Origin: Alligator mississippiensis
Taxonomy: Eukaryota; Chordata; Crocodylia; Alligatoridae
Reading direction: 5' to 3'
Length of the DNA stretch: 64,000 nt
Assembly (NCBI RefSeq): GCF_030867095.1
Contig: NC_081828.1
Coordinates: 214,551,978 to 214,615,977, forward strand
The notes under the pieces were generated by a model that worked only from the letters and a program-made list of their open reading frames with translations, was not told the DNA's origin and did no database searches. Both the position numbers and the translations under genes were made by a program. Of the stretch, positions 48,899 to 61,174 are shown piece after piece; within the stretch, counting starts at the first letter, position 1; every line of letters begins with the position of its first letter.

Positions 48899-49161
48899 GT
48901 TTTAAGGAAACAGCCTTCCTCTATGCCATTTCCTCAGCAGGGCTCACCCATGCCATGGCCAAAGCCTGCAGCGCTGGGCGTATGGAGCGTTGCACCTGCG
49001 ATGAAGCCCCTGACCTGGAGAACAGGGAGGCCTGGCAGTGGGGCGGCTGTGGCGACAACCTCAAGTACAGCAATAAGTTCGTCAAGGAGTTTCTGGGGAA
49101 GAAATCCATCAAGGACCTGCGAGCCAGGGTGGACTTTCACAACAACCTCGTGGGCATGAAG
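48899..49161 (+). CDS. WNT9A: WNT9A exon 3: central Wnt domain
   Basis: Encodes Gly121 (split codon) to Lys208. The acceptor is CTCCTAG and the donor is the strong GTGAGT; intron 3 is phase 0. The segment begins [15 protein letters not shown], a Wnt signature, and contains [14 protein letters not shown] and [12 protein letters not shown], typical of the WNT9 group. The last is the conserved W-GGC-DN block. Four structural cysteines are present (KAC, RC, TC, GGC). The following basic helix ([19 protein letters not shown]) leads to the NNLVG motif before the thumb loop. The frame is intact, and the WNT9A-specific residues agree with those of mammals where I can compare them from memory of the family. 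Confidence 0.97.
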
Positions 49162-50944
49162 GTGAGTCCCTGGTCCTAGCTGGACTTCGGGCCCCGTGTC
49201 AGTAGGGTGTGTAGTGGCAGGGGGTGTCACGGCTGAATTTTGCTTTGCTTTTCATCTCTCTGGAGCTTGGTCTGACTTGGAAGGGACACCTGGATGTCAC
49301 CCTCTCATTCTTCCTCCTCCTGTCCTCCATGACTCAAACACACCTCCTTCACTGTGGGATTTTTTTGCCATGGTGTGCGAGATGAGAAAGGGCAAGGCTT
49401 TTATCCAGAGCTCTGAAGGGAAGCTTTCCACCTTCAGCGCTCTGCTTTGTTTGGCACTCCTCACTTGCCCTGCACTAAAACCACTCAGATTGGCTGGCGC
49501 AGGTGCCTCGGATCAGCGTTTCACTGTGCAAACCTAGAACTAGGACATACTGTAAGCCTATAAATAGTATTTAATCCTTGTTATTGTCCGTGTGATTGGA
49601 TATAAGGGTTGGGCTGCGATTTTTAGGACCTGGGGCTCCAGTTTCCCGGTCTGATGCTGCCGAGCCGGTTGCATTCTAGGAATCGCTGCCGCCGACTCCG
49701 TTTGCATGAGGAACGGTTCATTTTTTCCCATACGTGCGACAGAGCAAGGTGATCTGTTCGTGCCTGTCTTTTGCCTGTCGGCACGTACGAGCACAGCACC
49801 CCACTGTCCTAGTTCAGAGTGAAAAAAAGCACGGGGTTTAGCTGATCACTGAGGATAGCTGCTAGCACTCCTGCACCCAAGATGGAAAGGACACACTTCA
49901 GACCCTGAGCAGTTGAAGTCTGTGGTGCAGCCCTTCCCTTGGGTTGTGCACAAAGCAGCAGCCCGAGAGTGGGGGGTTGTATTTTGTATTGTGATTTTAG
50001 TCTTTGTTGCTCAGCTGTGTCATTTTAGCAGGACTAAATAAGGCACCACTGTAGCCTCAGTGTTGCAACCGCATGCTGCAGAACTGCGAGGCCGTGCCTG
50101 CCATCTCCCTGTCCTTCATTTAAAAAAGGGAAAAAAAAAAAAAAAAATCTGGAGCCTTGCCCCAGGAGGCCCTTTCCAGTCCTTTGAGACCCGTCTGCTG
50201 TTTTGTAGGCAGATGTTAACTGAAGATATCCCTAAAATCATCACGTCAAACCCTTGCCCACGGTGTTGGTTATTTCCAAGACACCAGCACAAATCCGTTC
50301 TCTGTAAGCCTCCAGGTTCAAGGGGTCTGTCTGCGTTACCTGACACAACTCCCTGCATACTCCTTTTCTGCAAATGGGTGAAAGGGAGGTCTCATGAGGC
50401 ACTGGCACTCTGCAGATACAGAATAAGTGTCTGGCTCTGTTTTAAGCCATGCATGTGAAGACCCCATGCCAGAGCCCCTCGCAACTGCCCTTTCTCTCCC
50501 GTCCATTCATTTCCCAAGTTATAATATGCTGGCTTTTGGATACATTCATCCCTGTAGCTATAGGCCTGAGTTACTGCTGAGAGCAGGACTGCTTAAGTGA
50601 TCCATCAATGGATTTTAATTTCAAAAGTATGCACTAGCTTTTAGGGTATTATAGTCTGAGCTAGGACCGGGACCAGGGACCTTCTTGTTCTAAGTGCATT
50701 AGCTGCATAGTGCATGGGAGTCTTTAGATACTAGTGTATTGAATGTGCTTTGCCAAATCATGGAGAATGAAGTGGTGCAAGGCACTTAATGGATGCAACT
50801 GTCCAGATCTGCTATTTCATGACTACCTTCTGCAGTGCAATGTCTGCGTCCTTTAGAACAGGGGTTTTCCACCAGGAAGACATATCTGAAGTATATATGC
50901 TTGAGTGTTTCATGTGTCACCAGGGTGGCAAACCATCATGGAAT
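49162..50944 (+). other. Intron 3, proximal part
   Basis: No gene or repeat is identified apart from an A run at 50131-50147. Confidence 0.5.
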
Positions 50945-51110
50945 AGGATCATAGAAACAGAGGACTGGAAAAGTCCTCAGGGAGTTGTCTGGTTCAGCCT
51001 CGTGCTCGAGGCAGTCATCCCTGTCTAAACTATTCCAGAAGAGCATGCGTCTGACCTGCTCTCAAAATCCCAAGGATGGAGGTAACCCTGGGGTCAACCC
51101 ATCTGGCTAG
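50945..51110 (-). mobile_element. CR1 3' end, minus strand, decayed
   Basis: ATAGGATCATAGAAACAGAG, GACTGGAAAAGTCCTCAGGG and GTGCTCGAGGCAGTCATCCC follow the order of a reversed CR1 tail. Confidence 0.65.
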
Positions 51111-51894
51111 CACACTCTTCATATGTGGGTGGGGGAAATGAGCCAGGTCCCTTGCTATCTGGCTCGGTCTATCTTTGTCCGCATTGGCTGACCAGGCCCT
51201 GCAAAACCTGCCTTGTGTAAGATCATATCTGAACTGATAAAGCTTGGGACCTTTGCATGCTGGAAAGGTTTAAATGTAATTGGCTTTGGCTTTTATATTA
51301 GTTGTGCTTTGATTACAAAGAACGCTCCTTATTCAGTCTATGCTTATCTTTTCCTTGAAATCCTTGCTTTCTGTACAGATAAAATCATGCCCGTCATAGG
51401 GCTCATATCCATTGCCGTGCTTACTGAGGGAAGTATCAGAACCTGCATTTTTATTGATCCATCCAGAGCTCTTCACCTGTCAGCATTGCTTTTAGTGAAG
51501 GTGACAGGGGAGGGGGTAACCAGTTCAGTTCAGCTTGAACACTGGGCCTGTCTTCTCCTCTCCACACCAGGAGAAGCTGGGCATTGATTAATCCTCCTTC
51601 TGTGCACTGCAAAACCACCCACCTGTGCCGTAGCATGAAAAACTAATTTGAAAGGTCTGAGAGAGGGCTGCTGTAAAACTCATTCGAGTCCCAATTTTAA
51701 TTAAAGTGAATTAACGAAGGAGGCCAGCATGTAGCGTGTCTTGACTTACTGGTCCACATTAAAAAGCTAACATGGGGACGTAAGAATGGAAAGGCCCATC
51801 TTTTATTAGTCAGAAATTAATCAGACCATTCTTTAAATGCCACTGTAAAGATTTTATCTAGTTTTACTGTCATGAAGTGCTTAAAGCTTGTGTT

Positions 51895-52375
51895 CTGGTT
51901 GCAAAAGAAGCCAACAGCATCCTTCCTACGTGTCATGGAGGAGTTGGACAGACTGGAGGGGGTCCAGCAGAGAGCAACACATGATTAGAGGCCTGGAAAG
52001 CATGGCTTGAGGAAAGGCTGAAGGGACTAGGGTTATTTTTCTCTGGAGAAGAAAAGACCAGAGGGATTTAATAATATCTGCTCAGTCTTCCAACGCCTGA
52101 AGGGCGACTTATAGAGGGGATGGAGATGGGGCTGCTTTCTGTAGTTGTAGTAGGCAGGACTAGGAGCAATGGCCTCAAGCTGCAGCAGAGGAAATGGAGG
52201 CTGGAGATTAGGAAGAAGTACCTCACTACGTGGGTTGTCAAGATGAGAATGGGCTACCCAGAGAGGTGGTTGAATCTCCATCCCTAATAAGGCCAGCATT
52301 TCGTTGGGGTCAAGTATGATCCTGCCTTGATCAGAGGAACAGTTGAGATCTCCTGAGATCCCTTATAGCTATATG
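51895..52375 (+). mobile_element. CR1 LINE 3' part
   Basis: GACTGGAGGGGGTCCAGCAG, TTCCAACGCCTGAAGGGCGA, AGGAGCAATGGCCTCAAGCT, GGCTACCCAGAGAGGTGG and the end GAGATCCCTTATAGCTATA. Confidence 0.85.
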
Positions 52376-52394
52376 TTCATATGGTACCATCATC

Positions 52395-52545
52395 CCCACA
52401 AGGGCTGTTATTACCATCTTGGAGGGGAGAAGCTGATGTATAAACCACTTAAGTGACTTGACAGAGGTCACACAAGCAGCCTTTGGCAGAGGAAGAGATT
52501 GAACCTAGGTTTCCTGTTCACACTAACCAAAGTACCACCCTGTTT
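52395..52545 (-). mobile_element. MIR-type SINE, minus strand
   Basis: TTAAGTGACTTGACAGAGGT, CACACAAGCAGCCTTTGGCA and GATTGAACCTAGGTTTCCTG match the reversed MIR order. Confidence 0.6.
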
Positions 52546-52572
52546 TTTAACTTGAAACACTTGTCTATGCTT

Positions 52573-52590
52573 GGGGGGGGGGGGGGGGGG
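52573..52590. repeat. G18 homopolymer
   Basis: Eighteen consecutive G on the plus strand; length is likely polymorphic and error-prone. Confidence 0.9.
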
Positions 52591-53029
52591 AGGATTGCAT
52601 TCATTATATGACATCAATTTATTGAATAACTGGTGTAGATGCCCTATAAAACCTTTCTTGGGGTGGTCCAAGCACAGCCAAGGGAAGACTCCCTTCCCCA
52701 ATAGCTTTGCTTAGCACCGGTGTCTCCCCCAAAGAGCGTAGGTTCAAGGGGTATCCCATTTAAAGCATAGCACGTTTAATCAATGTTCACAAGTCAGGAA
52801 GCGTTACTCCCAGCCTAGCAGAACGTGTAATGGGTCCCCTGAGATCCAGCAGAGTTGGGGCAAGGCTTCATTGGCCAAGTTGGCAGCATCCGGTCAACAA
52901 GGCAACTTCTCTATAGGTTCACGAGGCTCACAAGTGACCTGTTTCTGGCTGGTTCCCCTCCAAAAGAGGGTTTCCTAGCTTGAGCATCTTTCCATGCTAG
53001 AAGTCTCTAATTTTATTTCGTCTTCCACC

Positions 53030-53570
53030 CCTTATTTTGTCTCCCCCACCCATGGGTTGACTGCAACTTTGCCCCAAACGCTGAAATGATCGCTGACCCG
53101 GTTGTGCCCGTGATGGCTCGCTAAGCGCTTTCGATATGACCTCAGCCGCTCATGAAAGGGCAAGCTTGTCTGGCGTGAAGATGAGGTAATTAGGCTGAGG
53201 ACTTCTCCGGCCTCCTCTTTATTGCGAGGCATGAGCTCTGAATAGACCGCTTATTAAAAAAGCAATTTCCCGTCCTCTGCCAAATCTGCCGCAGCTCATT
53301 CAGCTATTCTTTCGGCGGGGGTTGGAAGTTGACCCAGTAAAGCTCCCTCGCCGACAATTAAGTGGAAGTTCCTCAGTTATATTAAATAGCGAGGCCAGAC
53401 TCTCTTCCAACACCCTCTTTCCCCCCCCCACCGCCATGTCCTTCCCCCTCAAGCCCACAATCGCGGCCCTCTTTTGTAACCCATTAATGAAAAGTCAGAA
53501 TATTAGAGCACTCAATTAGTTCCACCGGGCTGCAGTAAGTGATGTTTTAATTAAATTCACCCATGTTTCT
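53030..53570. promoter_or_regulatory. Candidate intronic enhancer rich in homeodomain cores
   Basis: A repeat-free 540-bp stretch with TAATTA (53187-53192), CAATTA (53355-53360), ATTAATGA (53483-53490), CAATTAG (53513-53519) and TTTTAATTAAA (53545-53555), plus CpG-containing segments unlike the surrounding intron. It stands out as the most likely conserved non-coding element here. Conservation is not tested. Confidence 0.35.
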
Positions 53571-54747
53571 CAGCAAAGTATCATTAAACATGACTTCCCC
53601 ACTACCTCTCCAGAGCGTTGCTAAGTTCCTTAATCCTAGAAGGGCTGACCTTTTCCCGAGGCATGTCTGGTCAAGCATGTCTTACAAATCTGAGGGGCAC
53701 TATGAAAGGGGATGCGGTTATCCAGGAAGAAATGTCATGTTCCCATTCCTTCACCCCCCTTCCCCTCCTGGAGGGGATAAGACCGAAGGAGACGAGACCG
53801 TGAAATGCAGAATACCTGCCTCTTCTAGCAGGGGTGCAGAAAGAAAACAGAAACCAGGATATTTCCCCTGAAAAAGTCCCTTGCTCTCGCTTTGAAACAC
53901 AGGGCATTCTTCAAAATGCAGTACTCTCACATTGCATACCCCCCAACTCCTGGAAGGTGAACTGGGGCTGTTTGACCTACAGAAATCATGTGCCACTCAG
54001 CCATAAAAATGAATCCCTCTTATTCCAGGTCTGCCTCTGCGATTCTTCAAGCGAATGCTTGTAGCACGAGGAGCAGGAGGGCGATCCTGGCTTTTCTGGA
54101 GGGATTGTTGGTGGGGTACACAGGTTTTTGGGGGTTTTTTTTCACTTCTAAACCCAAAGGCAATATTGGGCCTCACTTGGTAATGACTGTTAGCCCCATC
54201 TAGCTACTGTCAAGCCCCTGGGGAATAAGGCAGAGTGAGGCTGGAGACAACCAACTGCATGGCTGGCTTGGGACTGCCTTGCTGTTCCTTAATTCTCTCT
54301 TTGGAGGCGGTGTTGGCAGGAAGCTTGAAAACCAAATGCCGCCACTTCTTTTAGCCGAGGCATCAGACAACTTTCAGGCCTGTCAGGATCTATCGGCGTT
54401 GCTCGATACGGTTCCTAGCATTGGTATCCGAGCGTCTCCATCCGTAACGGGGGAAGTACTCTTCTCCCCGTCTTGCAGGTGAGTCGGGCAGGAGGTTAGT
54501 GGAAGAGCAGAGACTTGTACCAGTTGTGGGAGGAGAGGATCGAAGTGCAGGGACCGCAGTGCTCTTTATCCCCTCTAATTGTTCTCGATATAAAATAGGA
54601 TTTCAATCTCCAGAGCTGTCAGGCAGATGCCTTAAAAAACAACCCCTTTCCACATATCTAATTGTTCCTTTTGGCCAGTCAAATCTTGTTCTCCCTTGTT
54701 CCTCTCCCATGCAGCCGACGTACGTAGTAGGAGATGTGGCTCACCGT
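53571..54747. other. Intron 3, no gene recognised
   Basis: Nothing identified. Confidence 0.45.
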
Positions 54748-55048
54748 GGCATGTCTACACGTGCCGTAATTAGGGCACATGAAGTTTAGTACCTGTTATT
54801 ACATTGACTACAGTGGTGTGGTAGAAGGTGCTAGTTAACTTGTTCTAGTTTAGTACCTGGTATTACAGGTACTAACTCAATGTGCTGTAATCGGTGCTAC
54901 TGCACAGTAGCACTAGCTCATGTTTTTTATGGGATGTTAACGTGCAGTAGACTAATTCTACCATGCATTAGCACGGCTTTTGCTATGATGTGCCAATGCA
55001 CGGGAGAATTGGTGTACTGCACTTTTAACGTCTTGTGTAGATGCACGC
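54748..55048 (+). mobile_element. MITE, copy B
   Basis: Starts GGCATGTCTACACGTGCCGT and ends ACGTCTTGTGTAGATGCACG. It is an inverted-orientation relative of 33601-33836, with an extra 65-bp piece flanked by two copies of GTTTAGTACCTG (54784 and 54848). Confidence 0.75.
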
Positions 55049-56755
55049 AGCATCAGGTCGTCTTGTTTAAGGGTATACTCTCAGCAACCTGGACCTTGAA
55101 ACATCCTGCTATTTTTCTTATGCTTGCACTCTTCCCCATTTGCTTACTGAGCTGGGTGTCTCAAGGCAAAAAAATGGGATTTGTGCCTGCGATTTGTCTG
55201 CAGGTAGAAAAATGCAAAATCCAGTTGTTTTGGTTAGCTCCCAATTGGGTCTTGCAAACGGCTTCCCGAACATGAACCTGTCTCTGATAGCCCACGAGGA
55301 ATTTGTATTTTGTTTTTTTACACCGCACTTTTCATCCTCATCAGAGCTTTACAAATGTTAACTGATTCAGGTAAAAACTTGAAGCTGAAGTTGGCCGGGA
55401 AAACCTAGCTTTAAAGTAGGTTTACAGTCTTTCAAGTCTCTTGTTACGTTGAATAGGAATTTATTTTATGTTCTTCTGGAGGGTTGGTGGGGGGGAGAGT
55501 TTTCTTTGCTCTCCTCTGAAATCCCCCAGTCTGTTCTCCGACTGCAAACGTTCATATTCTTACAACACTGTACATGTTTCTGCGCCTTCGCCCCTCACCT
55601 CTGCAGGTGGGGCTCTGTCCAACAGATCTTAAACCTGACCCAAAGAGAGGCCTTGCTTTTAAAACATCTCTGGCAGGGGGCTGATGTTTACTATAGCAAC
55701 CTGTGAAACAGTCCATATTTCAAGTAACGCTTCAGCTAATGGCAGCAATTGGTGTTGAGGGACCAGTTGGGTTCGGGGCCAGGGAGCATGCAAACTGGGC
55801 AGGGGGGATGCCAGTGACCACCGATTCTTGACTTGGGACAATGAGCAAATAAATGCAAGTTGAAGGTATGTACCCAGTGGATTGGAGATATCTCAGATTT
55901 GAAGAGGAGTGTTTCTCTAAAGAGCCCGTCTGGAGCAGAAGCCATGCTGTCGGGAGGAATGCGTAGGCTGCTCTGAATGTACAGCTGACTTCTTTGCCCC
56001 AAAAGGAGATGGAAAGGAGGTTTAATGCCCAGACTCTGGGGAGCCGCGGTCCAGAGCTGGGGAGAGTGATAGTATGGTCTAGGAATTCCCATGGTTGGGT
56101 GCCCAGCTTGGACTACCGCTGCTTGCGTTCAGGCTATTCCAGGAATTGGCTTAGGAGCACTGCAGGGTCTGATTGCCCAGTTGGGAATGAACAGGAATTT
56201 GTGCTCAGTGTTTCAGCCAAGACGCTCCGGGATTACATTCGCAGTGTATCCAAAACTGATTATTACTAGGCATTCGTTTGCTACCAAGTGCAGTCTATTG
56301 TTGTGAGAGAGGATTATGTGTTGCATAGCGATGCTCTGTTATGATCCCTCTCCTTGACTCTGTCAGCCTAGTGGAAGCAAAGCCCTGCGGTATTGCCTTA
56401 ATCCACTTAGCTCTTGTGTTCACACAGCAGCATGGAGCAATCGAGATGATCCAGCATTCCCACCTGAATTTCATTTCCCCTGTCTGCATGTCTTGGTGTT
56501 TTCAAGACTGAGTCTTTGGTATTTTTGAGACCAGCTGAAATCTGTCTTTTATATAACTGTGCTGTTTTGAAAGGGAGTGTAGTGCCACATCCCCACGACT
56601 AGCCCAGGTTGGGAATTCATCAGTCTATTCCTTTCCATACCTTTCACCCACCGTTCAGCCTTGTATAACTAGTGTCCTAGAGGAATATTTCTAATATTGT
56701 TGCACCCTGATGCTGCCTACAAAATTGCAGCAAGTCCAGATAGACTCTGAAGTGG
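55049..56755. other. Intron 3, no gene recognised
   Basis: No exon or identifiable repeat. Confidence 0.45.
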
Positions 56756-56982
56756 GACTTGGGCCGCCTCTAGTTGACTTGGGCCGCCTCTAGTTGACTT
56801 GGGCCGCCTCTAGTTGACTTGGGCCGCCTCTAGTTGACTTGGGCCGCCTCTAGTTGACTTGGGCCGCCTCTAGTTGACTTGGGCCGCCTCTAGTTGACTT
56901 GGGCCGCCTCTAGTTGACTTGGGCCGCCTCTAGTTGACTTGGGCCGCCTCTAGTTGACTTGGGCCGCCTCTAGTTGACTTGG
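56756..56982. repeat. 20-bp minisatellite, 11 perfect copies
   Basis: The unit GGGCCGCCTCTAGTTGACTT is repeated 11 times without a difference (56761-56980), with partial units at both edges (GACTT before, GG after). Complete identity suggests recent expansion and length polymorphism, or gene conversion. Confidence 0.98.
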
Positions 56983-57010
56983 CTAACTTTGTGCTGAAAT
57001 CCATACTGCT

Positions 57011-57055
57011 TTGACTACAGTGCTATGGTAGAAGGTGCTAGTTTAACTTGTTCTA
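57011..57055 (+). repeat. Fragment of MITE copy B insert
   Basis: TTGACTACAGTGCTATGGTA and GAAGGTGCTAGTTTAACTTG match 54804-54847 nearly exactly. Confidence 0.8.
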
Positions 57056-58984
57056 ATCCATTTTCTATGTCTTCCTCAAAAGCAGTCCTTCCAAGTTTAC
57101 TCTTGCTTGGGAGTAAACCACAGACTTGTGATGCTCGTCCCCTGCTCTGTAGCCTTAGCGCTGAAAGGAGTCTCCAGCGCTGCTACAAGATCCCACCAGC
57201 AGGTTTTGGTCCACTGGTTGCCCCTTAGTGTTGATGGATAGAAGGAGGTGGGTCAGGAGCTGCTTCTCTTGGGAATGGGGAGAAAAATGAAGGGAACAGA
57301 GCAATCTGGAGTAAAGGGATAAGTAAAGACATAAGCTGAACTGAGTCAGCAGGAAGTGTTTATGGCAACCGTTGTTCTCTTGGAAACCAGTAAGCTATGG
57401 TTTTCTGCAGAACATGTCCTTGAGTAGCTGAGTCTTCACTGACAGCAGCTAGGAAGGGCATCTGGTGGGAGGAAGTACTCTAGGATTTTTACTGTAGTGG
57501 CCTTGTAACACCCATGAGTCTTCCTAAGTCCCATACGACGGGTGTTTTTTAAATTTGAGGATATGTTGCAGTTGCACACTAGCAGTGTAAATGCTGAACA
57601 AAGACTGGTTTGCTCATCAAAAACAAGAAAAGGGGGGAGATTGCACACTCTCTCTCATGTGGCCCATCACTATTGCATGCAAGCAGTTCTGGCTGTTGAT
57701 CAGCCATGGAGTTGGAAGTGGGACTGGGGAGTTGTCTAGTGGTTTTAATATTTATGCGTTATAAACTGTCTTGTTCATCCACTAAAATATGGATGATAAA
57801 CCTTTACTCTCCTCGTCTGTACTGTAGTAGTGGCTGGTTGATGAGAAGGGGACCGGCAAAAATGTTGCCTTCTACATGGTTTATGTTTCTGTTGGCTTCA
57901 TCGGATGCTGGTAGTCCTGCACCTCCTGCAGACCCACACTGGTGGGGAGATGGATGGGATGATCAATGTAATCCATCACTTCTGGTGTTGCAAGAAAATC
58001 ACCAGGTCTCCTTCTGCTACCACAAGATACAGCCAGCATGGCCACTTACAGGGGACTCGCATGGTGTCCATCATACTGTGTGTTGTTTCTTGAGGTCTCC
58101 ACCACTGGGATGCTCCTCCTCTCATAGCCTGTGGGACGTGGGTGGAGTGGGTTATGGAGCAGGAAGGAAAAGAATAAAAAATCTTGGACCGTGACATGAT
58201 TGTGATTGGAGACCACACGCAAGTATCTCATCAACATTGCCCAGCGCTCTGGTGGTCTGGGCGCTAAGTTGGGCATAGGAGCTTGTTTCTGATCTCGGCT
58301 GGGGTGAGAAGGGAAAATCTGTTTTAAACCAGCCATTATTTATTTATTATTCTGTATTTGAAATTGTGTTTTGTGCACTCTTGTGTAACATTGTGGGAAT
58401 TCCCACAAGAGTTGGCTAGACGGTTCGGCTCGCACAGCTTCCAATCCAGCCATCTCCTTTTCTGTCTCTCCATCTCTCTCTTTTTGGTCTTGTATGAGAA
58501 ATGTATTCATTTGTTTTGAGGAGCAGTGTCTCCATACCAACTAAAGCTGTGACGGGAAGATCTCCCTATGCAGGAGCAGGTTTGCCTACACCTTGGTAAA
58601 GGAGGCTGTCTTCTTCCTTGCTCTCCACAATCCTATTTTTGATTTCTTCCCTACACCTCTGTCCTCTGGGATCTCATTATCACACCTCTGGAATATGGTG
58701 TCAGGAAAATTAGGACTTGAGTTAAATGGAAGCACGTGGACCCTAGCCGGGCTCTCCCTGTGTCACCCCATGGAAGTTGATGAGCGTTAAAGGAGGATTG
58801 AATCTGATACTTGCACAATCCCTCTTCTCAAAGGCTCCCAACAGGCTGCAATTCATAAGAATTTCAAACCCCCTTCCACCTCAAATTTGATGAACTTTGA
58901 GGCTGTCTCTTGCCCCTTTTTTTTAAAAATTTGGGTTACAAATATACAGTTGTGGCCTTGCCCAAAGGCTTCCACAGCGAATGT
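57056..58984. other. Intron 3, no gene recognised
   Basis: Some coding-like short frames (for example 57706-58194, plus strand, 162 codons) without a recognisable motif. Confidence 0.4.
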
Positions 58985-59185
58985 CAGCGTGGCACAGTAG
59001 GTAACCTGGACCGGGGCTTGAGATGTGGGATCTATTCCTGATTCTATCGGTGGCTTCATTGTGTGACCATTAGCAAATTGCTTCTCCTCCCCATTCCTTG
59101 GTTTCCCCGTCTATACAGCGGGGGCATGATACTGGACCTCCCTTGCAGAGTGTTTCTGAGAGTTGACTGACAAATTGCAATCCAT
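58985..59185 (+). mobile_element. MIR-type SINE
   Basis: CAGCGTGGCACAGTAGGTAA, TGTGTGACCATTAGCAAATT, CTTGGTTTCCCCGTCTATAC and GCAGAGTGTTTCTGAGAG follow MIR from near its 5' end to its tail. It is ancient and diverged. Confidence 0.65.
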
Positions 59186-59494
59186 AAAGGCTGGTGTTTT
59201 TAGCTGTACTGTCAGCTGTTGTTGAGGCCCACGCTGGAGGGTGATCTGAGACTTGGCCAAGCAGCATACCTCAGAGAGATGTGGGGACTCTAAGATGGGG
59301 AAAATAATCATTCTAGCAAATGTTGAAGTCTTGCATAACCCCCTCGTGCACACTCATTTTTCATAGCTAGTAAGTCTGCCACTCATGAGTCAATGGCTTT
59401 GTCAGGGGTCCTAATGGGAAGCCCGGGGAAGACTAATTGCCGAGGTGGCCAGACTTGGCTGATGAACCAGCTGGCCACAGTTAAGGCCTCCTGA

Positions 59495-59830
59495 TTTTGG
59501 CTTTTGAGGGGAGAGCACCCTTCTCATTTAAATCCACCTGTGGCAGCAGGGTACAAGCCAGCCAGCAGGTCTGCCCTGGTGAGCCTTGTTGCATCTGCCT
59601 CTGGACTCCAGCTTTTGGGATCTCTGCTCGGCTTTGGTACCTCGGACCCGGACTGCAGCCTGTGATTTGGACTCTGCCTCTGGGTTTCCCTCTTGGATCT
59701 GGCAACTCGTTTTCTGGTTCTGGACCCCTGATTTGGCCTGTGATTTGGACCCTGTTCCTAACTCTTAGTGGGCCCTACCTACTAGGCCAGACTGCATAAG
59801 ACCTAGTCTTACAGTTTGCAAACTCCATGG
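59495..59830. mobile_element. Possible LTR-retrotransposon fragment
   Basis: Imperfect internal repeats such as CCTGTGATTTGGAC(T/C)CTG at about 59659 and 59738, and a run of TCTGG/GGACTC phrases, resemble LTR-type sequence seen in reptiles. No paired LTR or primer site was found. Confidence 0.3.
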
Positions 59831-60315
59831 CATGTGACTTCTTGCTTCTTTCCATCAGGCTGTGGGGCAAGCCCTGGCTCTAGAAATGTAATAAAAAAAC
59901 CCCAAAACAAACTCCCAAACACTGCAAAAAATCAAAAGCACCCCCAAAACCCTCCATAACCCATAGCTCTAGGAATCTTGTACTGTCTCAAGAATGAGTG
60001 GTCCCCCTCTGCTCATGGTGGGATGAGACTTGCAATGTTCTTCATGATAGGTCTTTCCAAATGGCTACAGACCTTTATAGAGAAAGAGCTGATGGCTTCA
60101 AGTCAATCTGCCACTTAAAACTATCCACAGTTGGAGACAGCTCAGCTCTGTGGATGCCACGGATGCTGCCTCTGAGTTGAGAGTGGGAAAACCGTTGCTG
60201 TGACCAACTGGTATGTCCCAGTGGCAAAACTGACTCCTTAAGATCAGTTATGGGCTGCAAATTGGGCCCTTATGTCTCAAAATTCCCTTGCTTTGACACA
60301 AACTCAGACTTCATC

Positions 60316-60425
60316 GGATCATAGAAAATTCAGGTGGGAAGGGACCTCAGGAGGTTGCATCTAGTCCACCCCCCTGCTCCAGGTAAGACCAGCCCCAACT
60401 ACATCAGCCCAGGCACGAACATTTC
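60316..60425 (-). mobile_element. CR1 3' end, minus strand
   Basis: TCATAGAAAATTCAGGTGGG, AAGGGACCTCAGGAGGTTGC and CCAGCCCCAACTACATCAGC. Confidence 0.8.
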
Positions 60426-61174
60426 AAGCAACTCTACTGAAGTTCGTGGAGATAACGTGCTATATAATGGGGCCAGATCCTTGTCCCAAACTAGTGTTGT
60501 GTGCAAAACCAATTTTGGCATTTGCGTGGCTTTAAGACTCAGTGTGTCACCTGTAGCATTGGCTGGTTGGAGCCATGCCCCGGCTGCTGGCTGGGCTCCG
60601 AGGTGCAGGAGCGATGCAACTGCAGCTTTCCCGGCCCCAAGGTGAGCCCCAGCCTCCCCTACCCCACCCGGGGTAACCTGCTGTGCACCAGGGGTATGTG
60701 GCACGCATGTTCCCTGGAGACAAGTAGCAGTGGCACTAGTCCCCAGGGAACCAAATGTCCACGCTCATCTGCACGTGGCCTCTGAATCTGTCCTGTGAAT
60801 CACTTGTGGGTATTTGCACACCTAACAGTGCTAATATTTCACAACACTCCCTGATGCCTTTAAAAGCATCTCGGGACTCCTCGGGGTGCGTTGGAGATGA
60901 AAATAACTGGCCTAATACCTATTGAGGAGGTGTGCAGTGGTTTCTTTCCTCCCCCCTAACAATCAGCTTTGGATCCTCAAGTGCTCTTTTTTTCAGCACT
61001 GCAGCCTAACGGGTCTTTCCCCACGTTGCATTTGTTCATGTGATTTATCTCAATGTACTGCATAAAGGAAGGAACAGCATTTCGTGGAATAGCCTATAGT
61101 GTCTGTATTGGCTCTTTAGTGAGATTCCTTCTCTCACTGCTGACTTTCTTCTTGGTTGTATCCTTTGTCGCCAG
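60426..61174 (+). other. Intron 3, distal part before exon 4
   Basis: A GC-rich patch at 60525-60700 has a short frame reminiscent of exon 3 (see findings). The rest is AT-rich and ends in the branch/pyrimidine tract of the exon 4 acceptor. Confidence 0.5.
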
